A stretch of DNA of 64,000 nucleotides from Spirochaetota bacterium (GTDB lineage Bacteria > Spirochaetota > UBA4802 > UBA5550), in assembly GCA_025457915.1 (NCBI GenBank), contig JALOTL010000002.1:62001-126000 (forward strand), written 5' to 3'. Under the pieces are notes generated by a model. It made no database searches, was not told the origin of the DNA, and saw only the letters and a list, made by a program, of their open reading frames with translations. Shown here piece by piece: positions 16,958 to 28,010 of the stretch (positions are counted from its first letter, which is position 1; each line of letters begins with the position of its first letter). A program made the translations under genes and the position numbers.

Positions 16958-19900
16958 ATGAGAGACTTTAATGATTTCAGATCTATAAAAATAAAGCTCG
17001 CATCCCCTGACATGATCAGGGAATGGTCTTACGGCGAGGTTAAAAAGCCCGAGACCATCAACTACAGGACCCTAAAACCCGAGAGGGACGGATTATTCTG
17101 CGAGAAGATTTTCGGCACCACCAAGGAATGGGAATGCTATTGCGGAAAGTTTAAATCAATCAGGTACAAGGGCGTCATATGCGACAGGTGCGGCGTTGAG
17201 GTCACTCATTACAAGGTAAGAAGGGAAAGGGGCGGACATATAGAGCTGGCCGCTCCGGTCGCGCATATCTGGTATTACAGGTCCGTCCCTTCAAGGATGG
17301 GTCTGCTTCTGGACATGACCGTAAATTCCTTGAAATCGGTTCTATATTATGAAAAATACGTTGTCATCGATCCGGGAAAGGCGGAGGAGGAGGACATAAA
17401 GAGGGGCGACGTTATCGACGAAGACACGTACGACGGCCTCTATGAAAAATACGGTGATACCTTCATCGCCGGGATGGGCGCCGCCGCAATCAAAGACCTT
17501 CTGCTGAACATAGACCTCGACGAGGAATCCCGTCAACTGAGGGCCGACATAACAAACAAGGCGGCGAAAGAAACAAAGATCGACAAGAAATTCATCAAGA
17601 GGCTGGAGATCATCGAGGCATTCAAGGAATCTGGGAACATGCCCGATTGGATGATACTTGACGTCATCCCGGTCATTCCGCCGGAGCTCAGGCCGATGGT
17701 GCAGCTTGACGGCGGAAGGTTTGCGACCTCCGACCTTAACGACCTCTACAGGCGCGTTATAAACAGGAACAACAGGCTGAAGAGGCTTCTGATGCTGAGG
17801 GCCCCTGAAATAATAGTAAGAAACGAAAAGAGGATGCTGCAGGAGGCCGTGGACGCCCTGTTCGACAACAGCAGAAGGAAAAGGGCCGTCAAGGGTAAGG
17901 GAAACAGGCCTCTCAAATCGCTTTCGGATATGCTCAAGGGCAAGCAGGGAAGATTCAGGCAGAACCTTCTCGGCAAAAGGGTGGACTATTCAGGAAGGTC
18001 CGTTATCGTCATAGGACCGGAACTCAAGCTCCATCAGTGCGGCCTTCCCAAGAAGATGGCCGTCGAGCTCTTCAAGCCGTTTATAATGAAAAGGCTGGTC
18101 GACAAGGACTATGTGCAGAATATCAAATCTTCGAAGAAGATGGTTGAAAACGAAAGGCCCGAGGTATGGGAGGTTCTTGAGGAGGTTATCTCCGAACATC
18201 CTGTTCTTCTGAACAGGGCGCCGACGCTTCACAGGCTCGGGATACAGGCCTTCGAGCCGGTACTGGTGGAGGGCAAGGCGATAAGGCTTCACCCGCTGGT
18301 ATGCCACGCCTACAATGCCGACTTCGACGGCGACCAGATGGCGGTTCACGTGCCGCTTTCACCCAGGGCACAGCTGGAATGCTGGAGCCTGATGCTCTCT
18401 ACGAACAACCTGCTCTCTCCGGCCAACGGTCATCCGGTAGTATCTCCGACCCAGGACATAGTCCTTGGAATATTCTACCTGACTTCGATGCTTGAGGGGG
18501 CCAAGGGCACGGGCATGTTTTTCGACGACGAGGTCGAGGTGATGAGGGTCGTCGACTACGGCCAGATCAAAATGAGATCCATGATAAAATTTCTCATGGA
18601 CGGGGAATTTATCGAGACCACCCCCGGGAGGCTGATATTCAACAAGTTGATGCCCGAGGATTACCCGTTCATCAACCACATGGTAAACGACAAGGAGCTT
18701 TCAAAAATAATCTCCAACGTGCTGAGACACTATGGTTCGGACGTAACGATCAGAATGCTTGATGACATCAAGGAGGCCGGCTACAAGTACGCTACGAGAT
18801 TTGCTCCCACTATATCGATGTCGGACATCATCGTTCCAACGGAAAAAAAGGACATCATATTCGAAGAGGACAAAAAGCTCGAAGCTATTGAAAACGAATA
18901 CAGAAACGGTTTCATAACCAACGAGGAGAGATACAACAGGGTTATAAACCTCTGGACCAACGTTAACGAGCAGATTGCTATTAAAATGTTCGAGGAACTG
19001 TCAAAAAGCTCGAACGGCTTCAACCCGATATGGGTCATGGCGCAATCCGGAGCCAGGGGCTCCAAACAGCAGATAAGGCAGCTCGCGGGGATGAGGGGCC
19101 TTATGGCCAAGCCCAGCGGCGAAATCATAGAGGTGCCCATCAAGGCAAATTTCAAGGAAGGCCTCACGGTACTGGAGTATTTCATATCCACCAACGGGGC
19201 AAGGAAGGGACTGGCCGACACCGCTCTTAAAACGGCGGACGCCGGGTATCTTACCAGGAGACTGGTCGATATCGCACAGGACGTTGTCATTTCCATGGAG
19301 GATTGCGGCACGACCATAGGCATCGACGTCAATTCGATAAAGGAGGGCGACGACATAATCGAGTCCCTCGGAGACAGGGCCCTCGGCAGGACCGTTCTCT
19401 ACGATTTGATCCATCCCGTGACCAACGAGGTAATCTGCAAGGCTGATGAAATCGTAACCGAGGAGATAGCCGACCTGATAGACCAGCTCAATATAGATAC
19501 GATAGAAATCAGATCGGTGCTGACCTGCGAGGCCAGGCACGGGGTTTGCGTCAAATGCTACGGCAGAAATCTCGGTACTGCAAAACCGGTAGATATAGGC
19601 GAAGCGGTAGGCATCATAGCGGCCCAGTCCATAGGACAGCCAGGAACCCAGCTTACCATGAGAACCTTCCACATCGGGGGTATCGCTTCCAGGTCCGTAG
19701 AGGAAAGCGAGATCAAGATGAACTATCCCATTTTTGTGAAGGAGATCACGTCAAAGAGCATCAAGACCGAGGAAAAAAAGATCATCACCGTCAGAAGGGG
19801 ATACCTTATAGTCCAGAGGGTCATAGACGAAAAAGCCGCCAAGGACGAGAACGACATCGTCGTAAAGGAAAACGACAAGGTTTATTCAGGGATGGTCCTG

Positions 19901-21193
19901 GCGAAATCTTCTGATAAAAACGAGATCGTAGCCAAGAGCTCCGGTATAGTGAAGATAAACAAGAAGAAGATTTATATACTCGGCGATCCGAACTCCATTC
20001 CCATAAACGTCGGAACGGAGCTGCATTCCAAGGAGGACAAGTTCTATGAAAGGAACGAAATCCTGGCTTCCTTCGACCCGTGGTTCGAACCCATCCTTAC
20101 GGAGATAGCCGGCAGGGTGGAATTCGTAGACGTTGAGATAAACAAGAGCATGAGGGAAGAGATCGATCCAGCGTCAAACGTTACCAAAAGGATTATTGTC
20201 GAGTATAAAACTGAAAAATTGCAGCCCAGGGTTAACATACAGGGATCATCCAGTGAGCCGATTACATACCTGCTGCCGAAGGGCGCGCACCTCATGGTGA
20301 TGGACAGCGATTCGGTAAATGCCGGAACCGTTCTTGCCAAGATACCAAGAAGCGTTGAGAAGACCAAGGATATTACCGGCGGTCTTCCCAGGGTCGCTGA
20401 ACTTTTTGAGGCGAGAACCCCCAAGGAATCGGCAACCCTTTCCGAAATAGACGGAACGGTTACTATAGGCGACACCGCCAAGAATAAAAGAAAGATAATA
20501 GTCACCGGAGAGGACAAAAACGAGAAGGAGTATTCGATCCCGATATCGAAATTCCTGAGGGTCCAGGACGGAGATTTTATTTCCAAGGGCGAGAAGGTTG
20601 ACGACGGCCCTGTCGATCCGCACGAGATTCTGAAGATAAAAGGCCCGAGGGAGCTGCAGAAGTTTCTTGTCAACGAGATCCAGGAGGTCTACAGGCTGCA
20701 GGGCGTCACCATCAACGATAAGCATATTGAGGTGATCGTGCGCCAGATGCTTCGCAAGGTCAAGCTTTCCGATCCAGGCGACTCGAGTTTCGTCATAGAA
20801 CAGATCGTCGACAAGTTCGATTTCCAGGAGGAGAATAACAGGGTGATCGAAGAAGGCGGAAAACCCTCCACCGCGATTCCGATACTTATGGGAATAACCA
20901 AGGCCGCACTGAACACGGAGTCGTTCATATCGGCCGCTTCTTTCCAGGAAACCACCAGGGTCCTTACCGATGCCGCCATAAAGGGCAAGGTGGACAAGCT
21001 GAGGGGCCTGAAGGAAAACGTCATTATCGGGCACCTTATCCCTGCCGGAACAGGCATCAGGATATATACCGATGTAGACGTATACGAAGACGAGCCGGGT
21101 GATCTCGACGGCGCCGTTCCTGAAGAAAATCCTGAGGCAGAGGCTGCCGAACCGGTCGAGGAAAAGGACAAGAGCGAGATCAGCGCGGAATGA
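16958..21193 (+). CDS. rpoC: DNA-directed RNA polymerase subunit beta'
   Basis: RpoC carries the catalytic magnesium of RNA polymerase. The N-terminal zinc ribbon is present (CYCGKFKS and [10 protein letters not shown]), as is the absolutely conserved [12 protein letters not shown] active-site loop at about residues 453-464. Further landmarks are [14 protein letters not shown], the bridge-helix region [20 protein letters not shown], the second zinc site [16 protein letters not shown], and [18 protein letters not shown]. The 1411-residue length is normal. The last 30 residues are an acidic Glu/Ala/Pro tail. It is cotranscribed with rpoB. Confidence 0.98.
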   Translation: MRDFNDFRSIKIKLASPDMIREWSYGEVKKPETINYRTLKPERDGLFCEKIFGTTKEWECYCGKFKSIRYKGVICDRCGVEVTHYKVRRERGGHIELAAPVAHIWYYRSVPSRMGLLLDMTVNSLKSVLYYEKYVVIDPGKAEEEDIKRGDVIDEDTYDGLYEKYGDTFIAGMGAAAIKDLLLNIDLDEESRQLRADITNKAAKETKIDKKFIKRLEIIEAFKESGNMPDWMILDVIPVIPPELRPMVQLDGGRFATSDLNDLYRRVINRNNRLKRLLMLRAPEIIVRNEKRMLQEAVDALFDNSRRKRAVKGKGNRPLKSLSDMLKGKQGRFRQNLLGKRVDYSGRSVIVIGPELKLHQCGLPKKMAVELFKPFIMKRLVDKDYVQNIKSSKKMVENERPEVWEVLEEVISEHPVLLNRAPTLHRLGIQAFEPVLVEGKAIRLHPLVCHAYNADFDGDQMAVHVPLSPRAQLECWSLMLSTNNLLSPANGHPVVSPTQDIVLGIFYLTSMLEGAKGTGMFFDDEVEVMRVVDYGQIKMRSMIKFLMDGEFIETTPGRLIFNKLMPEDYPFINHMVNDKELSKIISNVLRHYGSDVTIRMLDDIKEAGYKYATRFAPTISMSDIIVPTEKKDIIFEEDKKLEAIENEYRNGFITNEERYNRVINLWTNVNEQIAIKMFEELSKSSNGFNPIWVMAQSGARGSKQQIRQLAGMRGLMAKPSGEIIEVPIKANFKEGLTVLEYFISTNGARKGLADTALKTADAGYLTRRLVDIAQDVVISMEDCGTTIGIDVNSIKEGDDIIESLGDRALGRTVLYDLIHPVTNEVICKADEIVTEEIADLIDQLNIDTIEIRSVLTCEARHGVCVKCYGRNLGTAKPVDIGEAVGIIAAQSIGQPGTQLTMRTFHIGGIASRSVEESEIKMNYPIFVKEITSKSIKTEEKKIITVRRGYLIVQRVIDEKAAKDENDIVVKENDKVYSGMVLAKSSDKNEIVAKSSGIVKINKKKIYILGDPNSIPINVGTELHSKEDKFYERNEILASFDPWFEPILTEIAGRVEFVDVEINKSMREEIDPASNVTKRIIVEYKTEKLQPRVNIQGSSSEPITYLLPKGAHLMVMDSDSVNAGTVLAKIPRSVEKTKDITGGLPRVAELFEARTPKESATLSEIDGTVTIGDTAKNKRKIIVTGEDKNEKEYSIPISKFLRVQDGDFISKGEKVDDGPVDPHEILKIKGPRELQKFLVNEIQEVYRLQGVTINDKHIEVIVRQMLRKVKLSDPGDSSFVIEQIVDKFDFQEENNRVIEEGGKPSTAIPILMGITKAALNTESFISAASFQETTRVLTDAAIKGKVDKLRGLKENVIIGHLIPAGTGIRIYTDVDVYEDEPGDLDGAVPEENPEAEAAEPVEEKDKSEISAE

Positions 21194-21200
21194 TCCCGGT

Positions 21201-21239
21201 CCGGCGGTAAAATCCCCGCCTGTATGCGGTTTTTTTCGC
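21201..21239 (+). terminator. weak terminator after rpoC
   Basis: A GGCGG/CCGCC hairpin begins about 10 bases after the rpoC stop. It is followed by an overlapping CCGC/GCGG hairpin that leads directly into seven T. The two hairpins share bases and cannot form together. Confidence 0.5.
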
Positions 21240-21358
21240 TTTAGATTTTAACCGGGTCGTAACGGCGGTCCTGCTTGGAATAAATACTTGACAAAAAATC
21301 GAGTATCGCCGATGACGATCTTCGTCCCTGATTTTCAGGGTCAAAAGGACAAAACCAG

Positions 21359-21385
21359 TTGATACACCGATATCACTGTTATAAT
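21359..21385 (+). promoter_or_regulatory. probable promoter of the rpsL-rpsG operon
   Basis: A consensus TATAAT (21380-21385) lies 15 bases after TTGATA (21359-21364). The start site would be about 18 bases before the rpsL ATG. The short spacer lowers confidence. A TTGACA at 21288-21293 further upstream has no good -10 box at the right distance. Confidence 0.5.
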
Positions 21386-21409
21386 ACAGCAAGTTAAACA
21401 GGAGTTGAG

Positions 21410-21784
21410 ATGCCAACAATCAGTCAGCTTATAAGAAAGGGAAGGCAGAATAAAAGGAAAAAGACCAAATCCCCGGCGCTCAAGCAGTGCCCGCAGAAAA
21501 GGGGCGTATGCACCAGGGTCATGACATTTACGCCTAAAAAGCCGAATTCCGCCCTTCGAAAGGTTGCCAGGGTCAGGTTGACAAACGGAATAGAAGTCAC
21601 GGCCTACATACCCGGTGTCGGCCACAACCTTCAGGAGCACTCCGCTGTTCTTATAAGGGGAGGAAGGGTCAAGGACCTTCCCGGAGTCAGGTATCACATA
21701 ATCAGGGGCACCCTGGATACCCTGGGCGTAGATGACAGGAGAAAAGCAAGATCCAAATACGGGACCAAGAGACCCAAAGCCTGA
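21410..21784 (+). CDS. rpsL: 30S ribosomal protein S12 (uS12)
   Basis: uS12 lies in the decoding centre and affects accuracy. The loop [17 protein letters not shown] and the second loop [14 protein letters not shown] keep the lysines whose replacement gives streptomycin resistance in other bacteria, so the sequence predicts a drug-sensitive form. The 124-residue length and the rpsL-rpsG-fusA order are classical. AGGAG precedes the ATG. Confidence 0.97.
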   Translation: MPTISQLIRKGRQNKRKKTKSPALKQCPQKRGVCTRVMTFTPKKPNSALRKVARVRLTNGIEVTAYIPGVGHNLQEHSAVLIRGGRVKDLPGVRYHIIRGTLDTLGVDDRRKARSKYGTKRPKA

Positions 21785-21805
21785 TATAATGATATTATAG
21801 TTTGA

Positions 21806-22282
<477 letters not shown>

Positions 22283-22305
22283 TGATAAAAATAATTATTG
22301 ATATT

Positions 22306-22340
22306 CCAAATACCAGGTCCGCCTGGTATTTGGTTTTTTA
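22306..22340 (+). terminator. intrinsic terminator between rpsG and fusA
   Basis: A perfect 12-base-pair stem, CCAAATACCAGG/CCTGGTATTTGG, closes a TCCG tetraloop and is followed directly by six T. It lies 26 bases before the fusA start, with no room for a promoter after it, so read-through or regulated antitermination must feed fusA unless fusA has a promoter inside rpsG. Confidence 0.88.
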
Positions 22341-22365
22341 AAGGCGTTAATTTTCAGGTATACTT

Positions 22366-24453
22366 ATGGGACGTGATTTACCATTAAATAGAACAAGGAA
22401 TATAGGCATAATGGCCCACATCGATGCGGGCAAGACCACCCTTACGGAAAGGATCCTGTTCTATACCGGTAAGACGCACAAGATCGGCGAGGTTCACAAT
22501 GGGACTGCCGAGATGGACTGGATGATCCAGGAAAAGGAGAGGGGAATCACCATCACCGCCGCGGCGACGACCTGTTACTGGAAAAACACCAGGGTAAATA
22601 TCATAGACACTCCGGGTCATGTTGATTTTACGGTTGAGGTTGAAAGGAGTCTCCGTGTTCTCGATTCCGCCATAGCGGTCTTTGACGGAGTGGCGGGGGT
22701 TGAACCCCAGTCGGAAACGGTCTGGCGGCAGGCGGACCATTACGGAATCCCCAGGATATGTTTCGTCAATAAGATGGACAGGATAGGGGCCGATTACGAC
22801 AGATGCATTCAGATGATAAAGGACAAGCTTCATGCAGTGCCTTTGCCGCTCCAGATTCCTATTGGCCTCGAGGATTCCCATGCCGGGGTGCTGGATCTTG
22901 TCGGGATGAAGAGTATAAGATGGAAAGACGAGCTCGGACTGGAGTTAGATGAGGGCGGCATCCCGGATGATCTTGCCGATACTGCGCGAAGGTTTAGGGA
23001 AGAGCTCATCGAAAAGATCGCCGAACATGATGACCATATAATGGAAAAATACCTCGAGGGCACCGATCCTGATCCCGAGGATATAAAAAAGGCCATACGT
23101 AAAGCGACAGTTGAAACAAAGCTGTTCCCGGTTTTCTGCGGTTCTGCGCTGAAAAACAAGGGAGTTCAGCCGATACTCGACGCGATCATAGATTACCTTC
23201 CTTCGCCGAGGGACGTCAAGCCCGTACAGGGCCATAATCCGAAAAATCATGAAGAAATAATGACCAGGGAGGCGGCAGACAAGGAGCCGTTTTCCGGCCT
23301 GGTATTCAAGATAATGTCCGATCCATATGTGGGGAAGCTTTCATATCTGAGGGTCTATTCCGGGCATGTCAAAGCCGGCGACCAGGTCTTCAACCAGAAC
23401 AACGGGAAAAAGGAAAGGGTCAACAGGTTCCTTCTCATGCATGCGAACGACAGGCAGGATATAGATGAAATATTCACGGGAGATATAGTCGCGATAGTCG
23501 GTCTTAAAAACGCCAGGACCGGAGATACCCTGTGCGATGAGCACAATCCCATCCTTCTCGAAAAAATGGAATTTCCCGAGCCGGTGATATCCATAGCCAT
23601 AGAGCCGAAAACAAAGGCCGATCTCGAGAAGATGCGATCCTCACTGCAGAGGCTCGAGGAGGAAGACCCGACATTCAAGGTGAATTTTGATCCGGATTCC
23701 GGACAGATGCTTATATCGGGAATGGGGGAGCTTCATCTCGAGATCATAGTCGACAGGCTTCTCAGAGAATTTAAGATCCAGGCAAATATCGGAAAGCCAC
23801 AGGTGACTTACAAGGAGACCATCACCGCCGCGGTGGAATCCTCCCATGTCTATGAAAAACAGATCGGAGGCAAGGACCAGTTCGCCCACGTTGTATTGAA
23901 AATGGAGCCCGCCCCTCCGGGTTCCGGTCTGGTTTTTCACAACGGCATTGCCGGCGGACAGATTCCCCAGGAATTCATTCCCCATGTCGAGGCCGGAGTA
24001 AATGACGCGATGCAGGCCGGGGTCATAGCAGGGTATAAAATGGACGATGTAAAGGTTTCACTGACAGGCGGTTCATATAATGAACTTGCCTCGGTGGACA
24101 TGGCCTACAGAATTGCCGCAAACATCGCCTTCAAGGACGGTGCCAGGAAGGCAAATCCGACGTTGATGGAGCCGATAATGAAACTGGAGGTCGTGTCACC
24201 GGATGATTATACCGGCGACATAATCAACGACATAAATACAAGAAGGGGCAGGATCGAACATATAGATTTCAGGGGCGCGCTCAAGGTCATCAAGGCAACG
24301 GTTCCTCTTTCGGAGGTCTTCGGATACGCAACCAGCGTAAGATCCATGAGCCAGGGAAGGGCATCGCACACCCTTCAGTTTTCGCATTATGAAAACGTGC
24401 CGAAAGACGTAATGGAAAGGATCGTGGGAAGGATCACGGGCATATTTTACTGA
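22366..24453 (+). CDS. fusA: elongation factor G
   Basis: EF-G is the GTPase that drives translocation. The G domain has [12 protein letters not shown] (P-loop), [14 protein letters not shown] (switch I), [16 protein letters not shown] (switch II) and [11 protein letters not shown]. The domain II-V regions are recognisable, including [15 protein letters not shown] and [18 protein letters not shown] near the end. The length of 695 residues is standard for EF-G1. It sits in the str operon after rpsG but behind a strong hairpin terminator. Confidence 0.97.
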   Translation: MGRDLPLNRTRNIGIMAHIDAGKTTLTERILFYTGKTHKIGEVHNGTAEMDWMIQEKERGITITAAATTCYWKNTRVNIIDTPGHVDFTVEVERSLRVLDSAIAVFDGVAGVEPQSETVWRQADHYGIPRICFVNKMDRIGADYDRCIQMIKDKLHAVPLPLQIPIGLEDSHAGVLDLVGMKSIRWKDELGLELDEGGIPDDLADTARRFREELIEKIAEHDDHIMEKYLEGTDPDPEDIKKAIRKATVETKLFPVFCGSALKNKGVQPILDAIIDYLPSPRDVKPVQGHNPKNHEEIMTREAADKEPFSGLVFKIMSDPYVGKLSYLRVYSGHVKAGDQVFNQNNGKKERVNRFLLMHANDRQDIDEIFTGDIVAIVGLKNARTGDTLCDEHNPILLEKMEFPEPVISIAIEPKTKADLEKMRSSLQRLEEEDPTFKVNFDPDSGQMLISGMGELHLEIIVDRLLREFKIQANIGKPQVTYKETITAAVESSHVYEKQIGGKDQFAHVVLKMEPAPPGSGLVFHNGIAGGQIPQEFIPHVEAGVNDAMQAGVIAGYKMDDVKVSLTGGSYNELASVDMAYRIAANIAFKDGARKANPTLMEPIMKLEVVSPDDYTGDIINDINTRRGRIEHIDFRGALKVIKATVPLSEVFGYATSVRSMSQGRASHTLQFSHYENVPKDVMERIVGRITGIFY

Positions 24454-24531
24454 TTTTTTACGGTTGCGATTTCTGGTTAAATTGTTTTTTATGCCATTGC
24501 GTCATTTATTTTAAAATTTTTTATTAATTTC

Positions 24532-24604
24532 TTGACAGAATAGGCATATTTTTTTTTTATTCATAAACCTGCGAAAAATCTGGGATAATCAGGCATTACG
24601 CCTG
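24532..24604 (+). promoter_or_regulatory. candidate tuf promoter and leader hairpin
   Basis: TTGACA at 24532-24537 starts the 237-base non-coding region before tuf; the matching -10 box is unclear in the T-rich stretch that follows. A CAGGC/GCCTG hairpin with loop ATTAC lies at 24590-24604, followed by TATTTT. A separate TATAAT at 24648-24653 lacks a convincing -35 box. tuf probably has its own transcription start here. Confidence 0.4.
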
Positions 24605-24690
24605 TATTTTGCATTTAATCGGCCCTTTTTCGCGATCAGTAAGATATTATAATTCAGATTATTCATGAATAACAAATAAGGAGATATTCA

Positions 24691-25905
24691 ATGGGTAAAG
24701 AAAAATTTGATAGGAAAAAGCCACATGTCAATGTTGGAACAATTGGCCATATAGACCACGGCAAGACCACATTGACCTCTGCCATCACGAAGGTGTTTCA
24801 CCTTGTATATGGAACCGGAAAGCCGATCAACTTCGATCAGATAGACAATGCTCCGGAAGAAAAGGCAAGAGGAATAACGATTGCGACTTCCCACCAGGAG
24901 TATGAAACTCAGAAGAGACACTATGCCCATGTTGATTGTCCGGGGCATGCTGACTATATAAAGAACATGATTACCGGCGCCGCGCAGATGGACGCCGCGG
25001 TTCTGGTCGTTGCCGCCACTGACGGCGCAATGCCCCAGACTAAAGAGCACGTTCTTCTCGCGCACCAGGTTAACGTACCATATGTAATCGTATATCTCAA
25101 CAAGGTCGACATGCTCGATCCGGCAGACAGGGACGAGATGGTCCAGCTGGTTGAAATGGAAATCAGGGACCTCTTGAAGAAATACGAATATCCCGGTGAC
25201 GAGATACCCATAATTCCAGGTTCTGCTCTCAAGGCCCTTGAGGCCGCAGAGGCCGGGAAGAAGGATGACGAATGGCTCCAGACGATCATCAAGCTCGGTG
25301 AAGCTCTGGACAACTACATACCCGAGCCGAAGAGGGAAAAGGACAAACCATTCCTTATGCCGGTTGAGGACGTTTTCTCGATCACAGGCCGCGGTACTGT
25401 CGTAACCGGAAGGATCGAAAGGGGCGTGGTGAAAACCGGGGAAGAGATAGAAATCATAGGTTTTACCGAAACCAAAAAATCCGTTGTGACCGGTGTGGAA
25501 ATGTTCAGGAAGATACTCGACGAGGGTATGGCCGGCGACAACGTCGGTTGCCTCCTCAGGGGTGTAGGTAAGGACGAGGTCATGAGGGGACAGGTGCTGG
25601 CAAAGCCGGGTTCAATAACACCGCACAAGAAATTTATCGGCAAGATATACGTTTTGAAAAAAGAAGAAGGCGGAAGGCACACGCCGTTCTTCGGAAACTA
25701 CAGGCCGCAGTTTTATTTCAGGACCACGGACGTTACCGGAATCATACAGCTTCCGCAGGGAGTTGAGATGGTCATGCCGGGTGACGACGTTGATATAACG
25801 GTGGAACTGATAACTCCGGTTGCGATGGAAGAGGAGCTCAGGTTTGCCATAAGGGAAGGTGGCAAGACAGTCGGTGCCGGGGTTGTTACCAAGGTAATCG
25901 AGTAA
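24691..25905 (+). CDS. tuf: elongation factor Tu
   Basis: EF-Tu delivers aminoacyl-tRNA to the ribosome. G motifs are [10 protein letters not shown] (Ile where most have Val), [12 protein letters not shown] and NKVDM. Domain II and III marks are [13 protein letters not shown] and RTTDVTG. It is 404 residues, about ten longer than E. coli EF-Tu. The extra length is mostly in the linker around [11 protein letters not shown] and in domain III near [15 protein letters not shown] lies before the ATG. It is bounded by its own upstream region and a terminator. Confidence 0.98.
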   Translation: MGKEKFDRKKPHVNVGTIGHIDHGKTTLTSAITKVFHLVYGTGKPINFDQIDNAPEEKARGITIATSHQEYETQKRHYAHVDCPGHADYIKNMITGAAQMDAAVLVVAATDGAMPQTKEHVLLAHQVNVPYVIVYLNKVDMLDPADRDEMVQLVEMEIRDLLKKYEYPGDEIPIIPGSALKALEAAEAGKKDDEWLQTIIKLGEALDNYIPEPKREKDKPFLMPVEDVFSITGRGTVVTGRIERGVVKTGEEIEIIGFTETKKSVVTGVEMFRKILDEGMAGDNVGCLLRGVGKDEVMRGQVLAKPGSITPHKKFIGKIYVLKKEEGGRHTPFFGNYRPQFYFRTTDVTGIIQLPQGVEMVMPGDDVDITVELITPVAMEEELRFAIREGGKTVGAGVVTKVIE

Positions 25906-25920
25906 TAAATGGATTAATGG

Positions 25921-25955
25921 GGTCAGACCATCTTGAAGATGGTCTGACCGTTTTA
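25921..25955 (+). terminator. intrinsic terminator after tuf
   Basis: A long stem GGTCAGACCATC/GATGGTCTGACC with a five-base loop starts 15 bases after the tuf stop and is followed by GTTTTAT. The T-run is short, so partial read-through into rpsJ, which starts 33 bases later, is plausible. Confidence 0.8.
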
Positions 25956-25988
25956 TCGGATATAAAAAAATTTTACAGGACTTAGCAA

Positions 25989-26306
25989 GTGGCAAATCTT
26001 ACAGGGCAACGTATCAGGGTCAAGCTGAGATCATTCGATGCAAAACTGCTTGATCAGTCGGCGGAGAAAATAGTCGCGACAACTAACAGAAGCGGCGCCA
26101 AGGTCGCGGGACCGATACCTCTACCCACAAAAATCGAAAAGTTTTGCGTCCTCAGATCTCCACATGTCAACAAAAAGTCCCGTGAGCAGTTCGAGATTCG
26201 TACGCACAAGAGGCTTATCGATATCATCGATCCGAATTCGGATACGGTTGAAGCGTTGATGAAGCTTGAGCTTCCCGCGGGTGTATCGGTAGACATTAAG
26301 TCTTAA
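25989..26306 (+). CDS. rpsJ: 30S ribosomal protein S10 (uS10)
   Basis: uS10 is a 30S head protein and, as NusE, part of antitermination complexes. [21 protein letters not shown] and [29 protein letters not shown] are diagnostic. It has 105 residues and a GTG start with AGGA upstream. It is the first gene of the S10 operon here, beginning only 33 bases after the tuf terminator hairpin. A further 140-base spacer with hairpins separates it from rplC. Confidence 0.96.
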   Translation: MANLTGQRIRVKLRSFDAKLLDQSAEKIVATTNRSGAKVAGPIPLPTKIEKFCVLRSPHVNKKSREQFEIRTHKRLIDIIDPNSDTVEALMKLELPAGVSVDIKS

Positions 26307-26311
26307 AGCTT

Positions 26312-26375
26312 CCGTAACCGCACGATGCTTTCTTGAAGCCTGTTTACGGGATCCAAATTTTCCTCTGGAAAATTT
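26312..26375 (+). promoter_or_regulatory. structured rpsJ-rplC spacer
   Basis: The 140 bases between rpsJ and rplC contain CCGTAA/TTACGG arms (26312-26317 and 26344-26349) and then a perfect AAATTTTCC/GGAAAATTT hairpin with a three-base loop (26355-26375). Ribosomal-protein leader RNAs of the S10 operon normally precede rpsJ. Whether this is a displaced leader, a processing site or chance cannot be told from one sequence. Confidence 0.4.
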
Positions 26376-26446
26376 CCGCCTGAACAGCCCAGATTTGGCG
26401 TTAATATACGGAATTGAGATATTATCATGTCATTGGACGGTGTAAA

Positions 26447-27064
26447 ATGAAGAAGGCGCTTATCGGCCGAAAAATCGGCATGACGCAGGTCATGAAGGAA
26501 GATGGTACCATGGTTCCGGTCACCATATGCGAAGTGGGCCCCTGTGTCGTAATACAGAAGAAAAGCGTTGAGAACGACGGCTATGCGGCGTTGAAACTCG
26601 GCTTCCTTGATGCCAAGGAAAAAAATATTACCAGGCCTATCGCTTCGGAATATAAAAATAAGGGACTCGCACCGAAGAAATACAGCCGCGAGGTTGAAGT
26701 ATTCGACGATTCTCTGGATGTCGGGAGCGTCATCAAGTGCTCGATATTCTCTGAAAATGAGGCTGTCGACGTAATCGGCATTTCCAAGGGAAAGGGTTTT
26801 TCCGGGGTTATAAAAAGGCACGGGTTCGGCGGAGGCCGGTTAACCCACGGTTCAAAATTCCACAGGGCGCCGGGTTCAATTGGCGCTCATACGTACCCTG
26901 CCGAGGTGTGGAAGGGACAGAAAATGCCCGGAAGGGACGGAAACAAGACCGTTACCATAAAAAATTTGAAAGTTGTCAAGGTCTTCGAGGATAAGAATAT
27001 AATATTGATATCCGGTGCAATTCCCGGCAAGAAGCATTCGCTGATAACAGTTAAGCAGAAATAG
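26447..27064 (+). CDS. rplC: 50S ribosomal protein L3 (uL3)
   Basis: uL3 reaches toward the peptidyl transferase centre and starts 50S assembly. The N-terminal IGRKIGMTQVM and the extended-loop region FGGGRLTHGSKFHRAPGSIG are family hallmarks; the AHTYPAEVWKGQKMPG stretch follows. The ATG at 26447 gives 205 residues, the usual length. It opens the contiguous L3-L4-L23-L2 run. Confidence 0.97.
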   Translation: MKKALIGRKIGMTQVMKEDGTMVPVTICEVGPCVVIQKKSVENDGYAALKLGFLDAKEKNITRPIASEYKNKGLAPKKYSREVEVFDDSLDVGSVIKCSIFSENEAVDVIGISKGKGFSGVIKRHGFGGGRLTHGSKFHRAPGSIGAHTYPAEVWKGQKMPGRDGNKTVTIKNLKVVKVFEDKNIILISGAIPGKKHSLITVKQK

Positions 27065-27075
27065 GCGGTTGAGAG

Positions 27076-27702
27076 ATGAATATTAAGAAATATTCCATCG
27101 ATGGAAAGGTTGTTGGAGAAATTGAGCTTTCAAACATCGTCTTCGGGGCCGAGGTAAACGACGTCCTTATATACGAATTGATCAAGGCCGCAAATGCGAA
27201 TCTCCGTCAGGGAACTCATAAAACGAAAGAGAGGGCGGAAATAAGAGGCGGCGGCGCAAAACCCTGGAGGCAGAAGGGAACCGGTAGGGCGAGACAGGGA
27301 ACATCGAGGTCTCCCATCTGGAGGGGCGGCGGTACGACTTTCGGTCCAAGGCCGAGGAGCTACAGGATCGAATTGCCGAAAAAAGTAAAAACGGCCGCTT
27401 ATATTTCTCTTTTGTCCCTTAAAGCCAAAGAGGGATCCATCAAGGTTGTCGAGGATTTTAAGGTCAACGGAAAGACAAAGGAAGTAGCCGGAATAGGAAA
27501 GGCCCTGTCCATAACAAAGGGCGTTCTTATTTCAGACAGCAATGATCTTTTTTTAAAAAGATCCGTAAAAAATATTCCCTGGCTAATCTTCAACAACGTA
27601 TCAAGACTTTCCAGCAGGGACATCTTTTACGCGAAGGACCTGCTGATTACCGAGAGTGCAGTTAAGTATCTGAATGAAAAATATTCTAAGGGTGACAAGT
27701 GA
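27076..27702 (+). CDS. rplD: 50S ribosomal protein L4 (uL4)
   Basis: uL4 lines the exit tunnel. The long internal loop is clear: RQGTHKTKERAEIRGGGAKPWRQKGTGRARQGTSRSPIWRGG in overlapping pieces, typical of uL4. Length 208 residues is normal. Its stop codon overlaps the rplW start by one base (TGATG), which points to coupled translation. Confidence 0.97.
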   Translation: MNIKKYSIDGKVVGEIELSNIVFGAEVNDVLIYELIKAANANLRQGTHKTKERAEIRGGGAKPWRQKGTGRARQGTSRSPIWRGGGTTFGPRPRSYRIELPKKVKTAAYISLLSLKAKEGSIKVVEDFKVNGKTKEVAGIGKALSITKGVLISDSNDLFLKRSVKNIPWLIFNNVSRLSSRDIFYAKDLLITESAVKYLNEKYSKGDK

Positions 27703-27986
27703 TGAACGCAAACGACATCATAATCAGGCCGGTTATTTCAGAAAAGACGACTGAGGCAATGGAACAAAACAAGTACGTTTTTGAAGTTATGATGAAGGCC
27801 AATAAGCTGATGGTCAGAACGGCGGTCAAGGAGCTATTCGGCGTTAAACCGGAAAAGGTCAACATCATCAGGGTCCGCGGCAAGGAGAAGCGGCTCAGAT
27901 TCAAGACAGGAAGAAGACCGGCATGGAAAAAGGCGATCATTACGCTCAAACCCGGAGAGAAAATAGATATCTTTGAAACCAAATAA
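27702..27986 (+). CDS. rplW: 50S ribosomal protein L23 (uL23)
   Basis: uL23 sits at the tunnel exit and docks trigger factor and SRP. DIIIRPVISEKTTEAMEQNKYVF at the N-terminus, the VKELFGVKPEKVNIIRVRGK segment and the late GRRPAWKKAIITLKPGEKI are conserved. The ATG at 27702 overlaps the rplD stop by one base; 94 residues is normal. Confidence 0.96.
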   Translation: MNANDIIIRPVISEKTTEAMEQNKYVFEVMMKANKLMVRTAVKELFGVKPEKVNIIRVRGKEKRLRFKTGRRPAWKKAIITLKPGEKIDIFETK

Positions 27987-28010
27987 TTCGGAATCGCAAG
28001 GTAACATATC

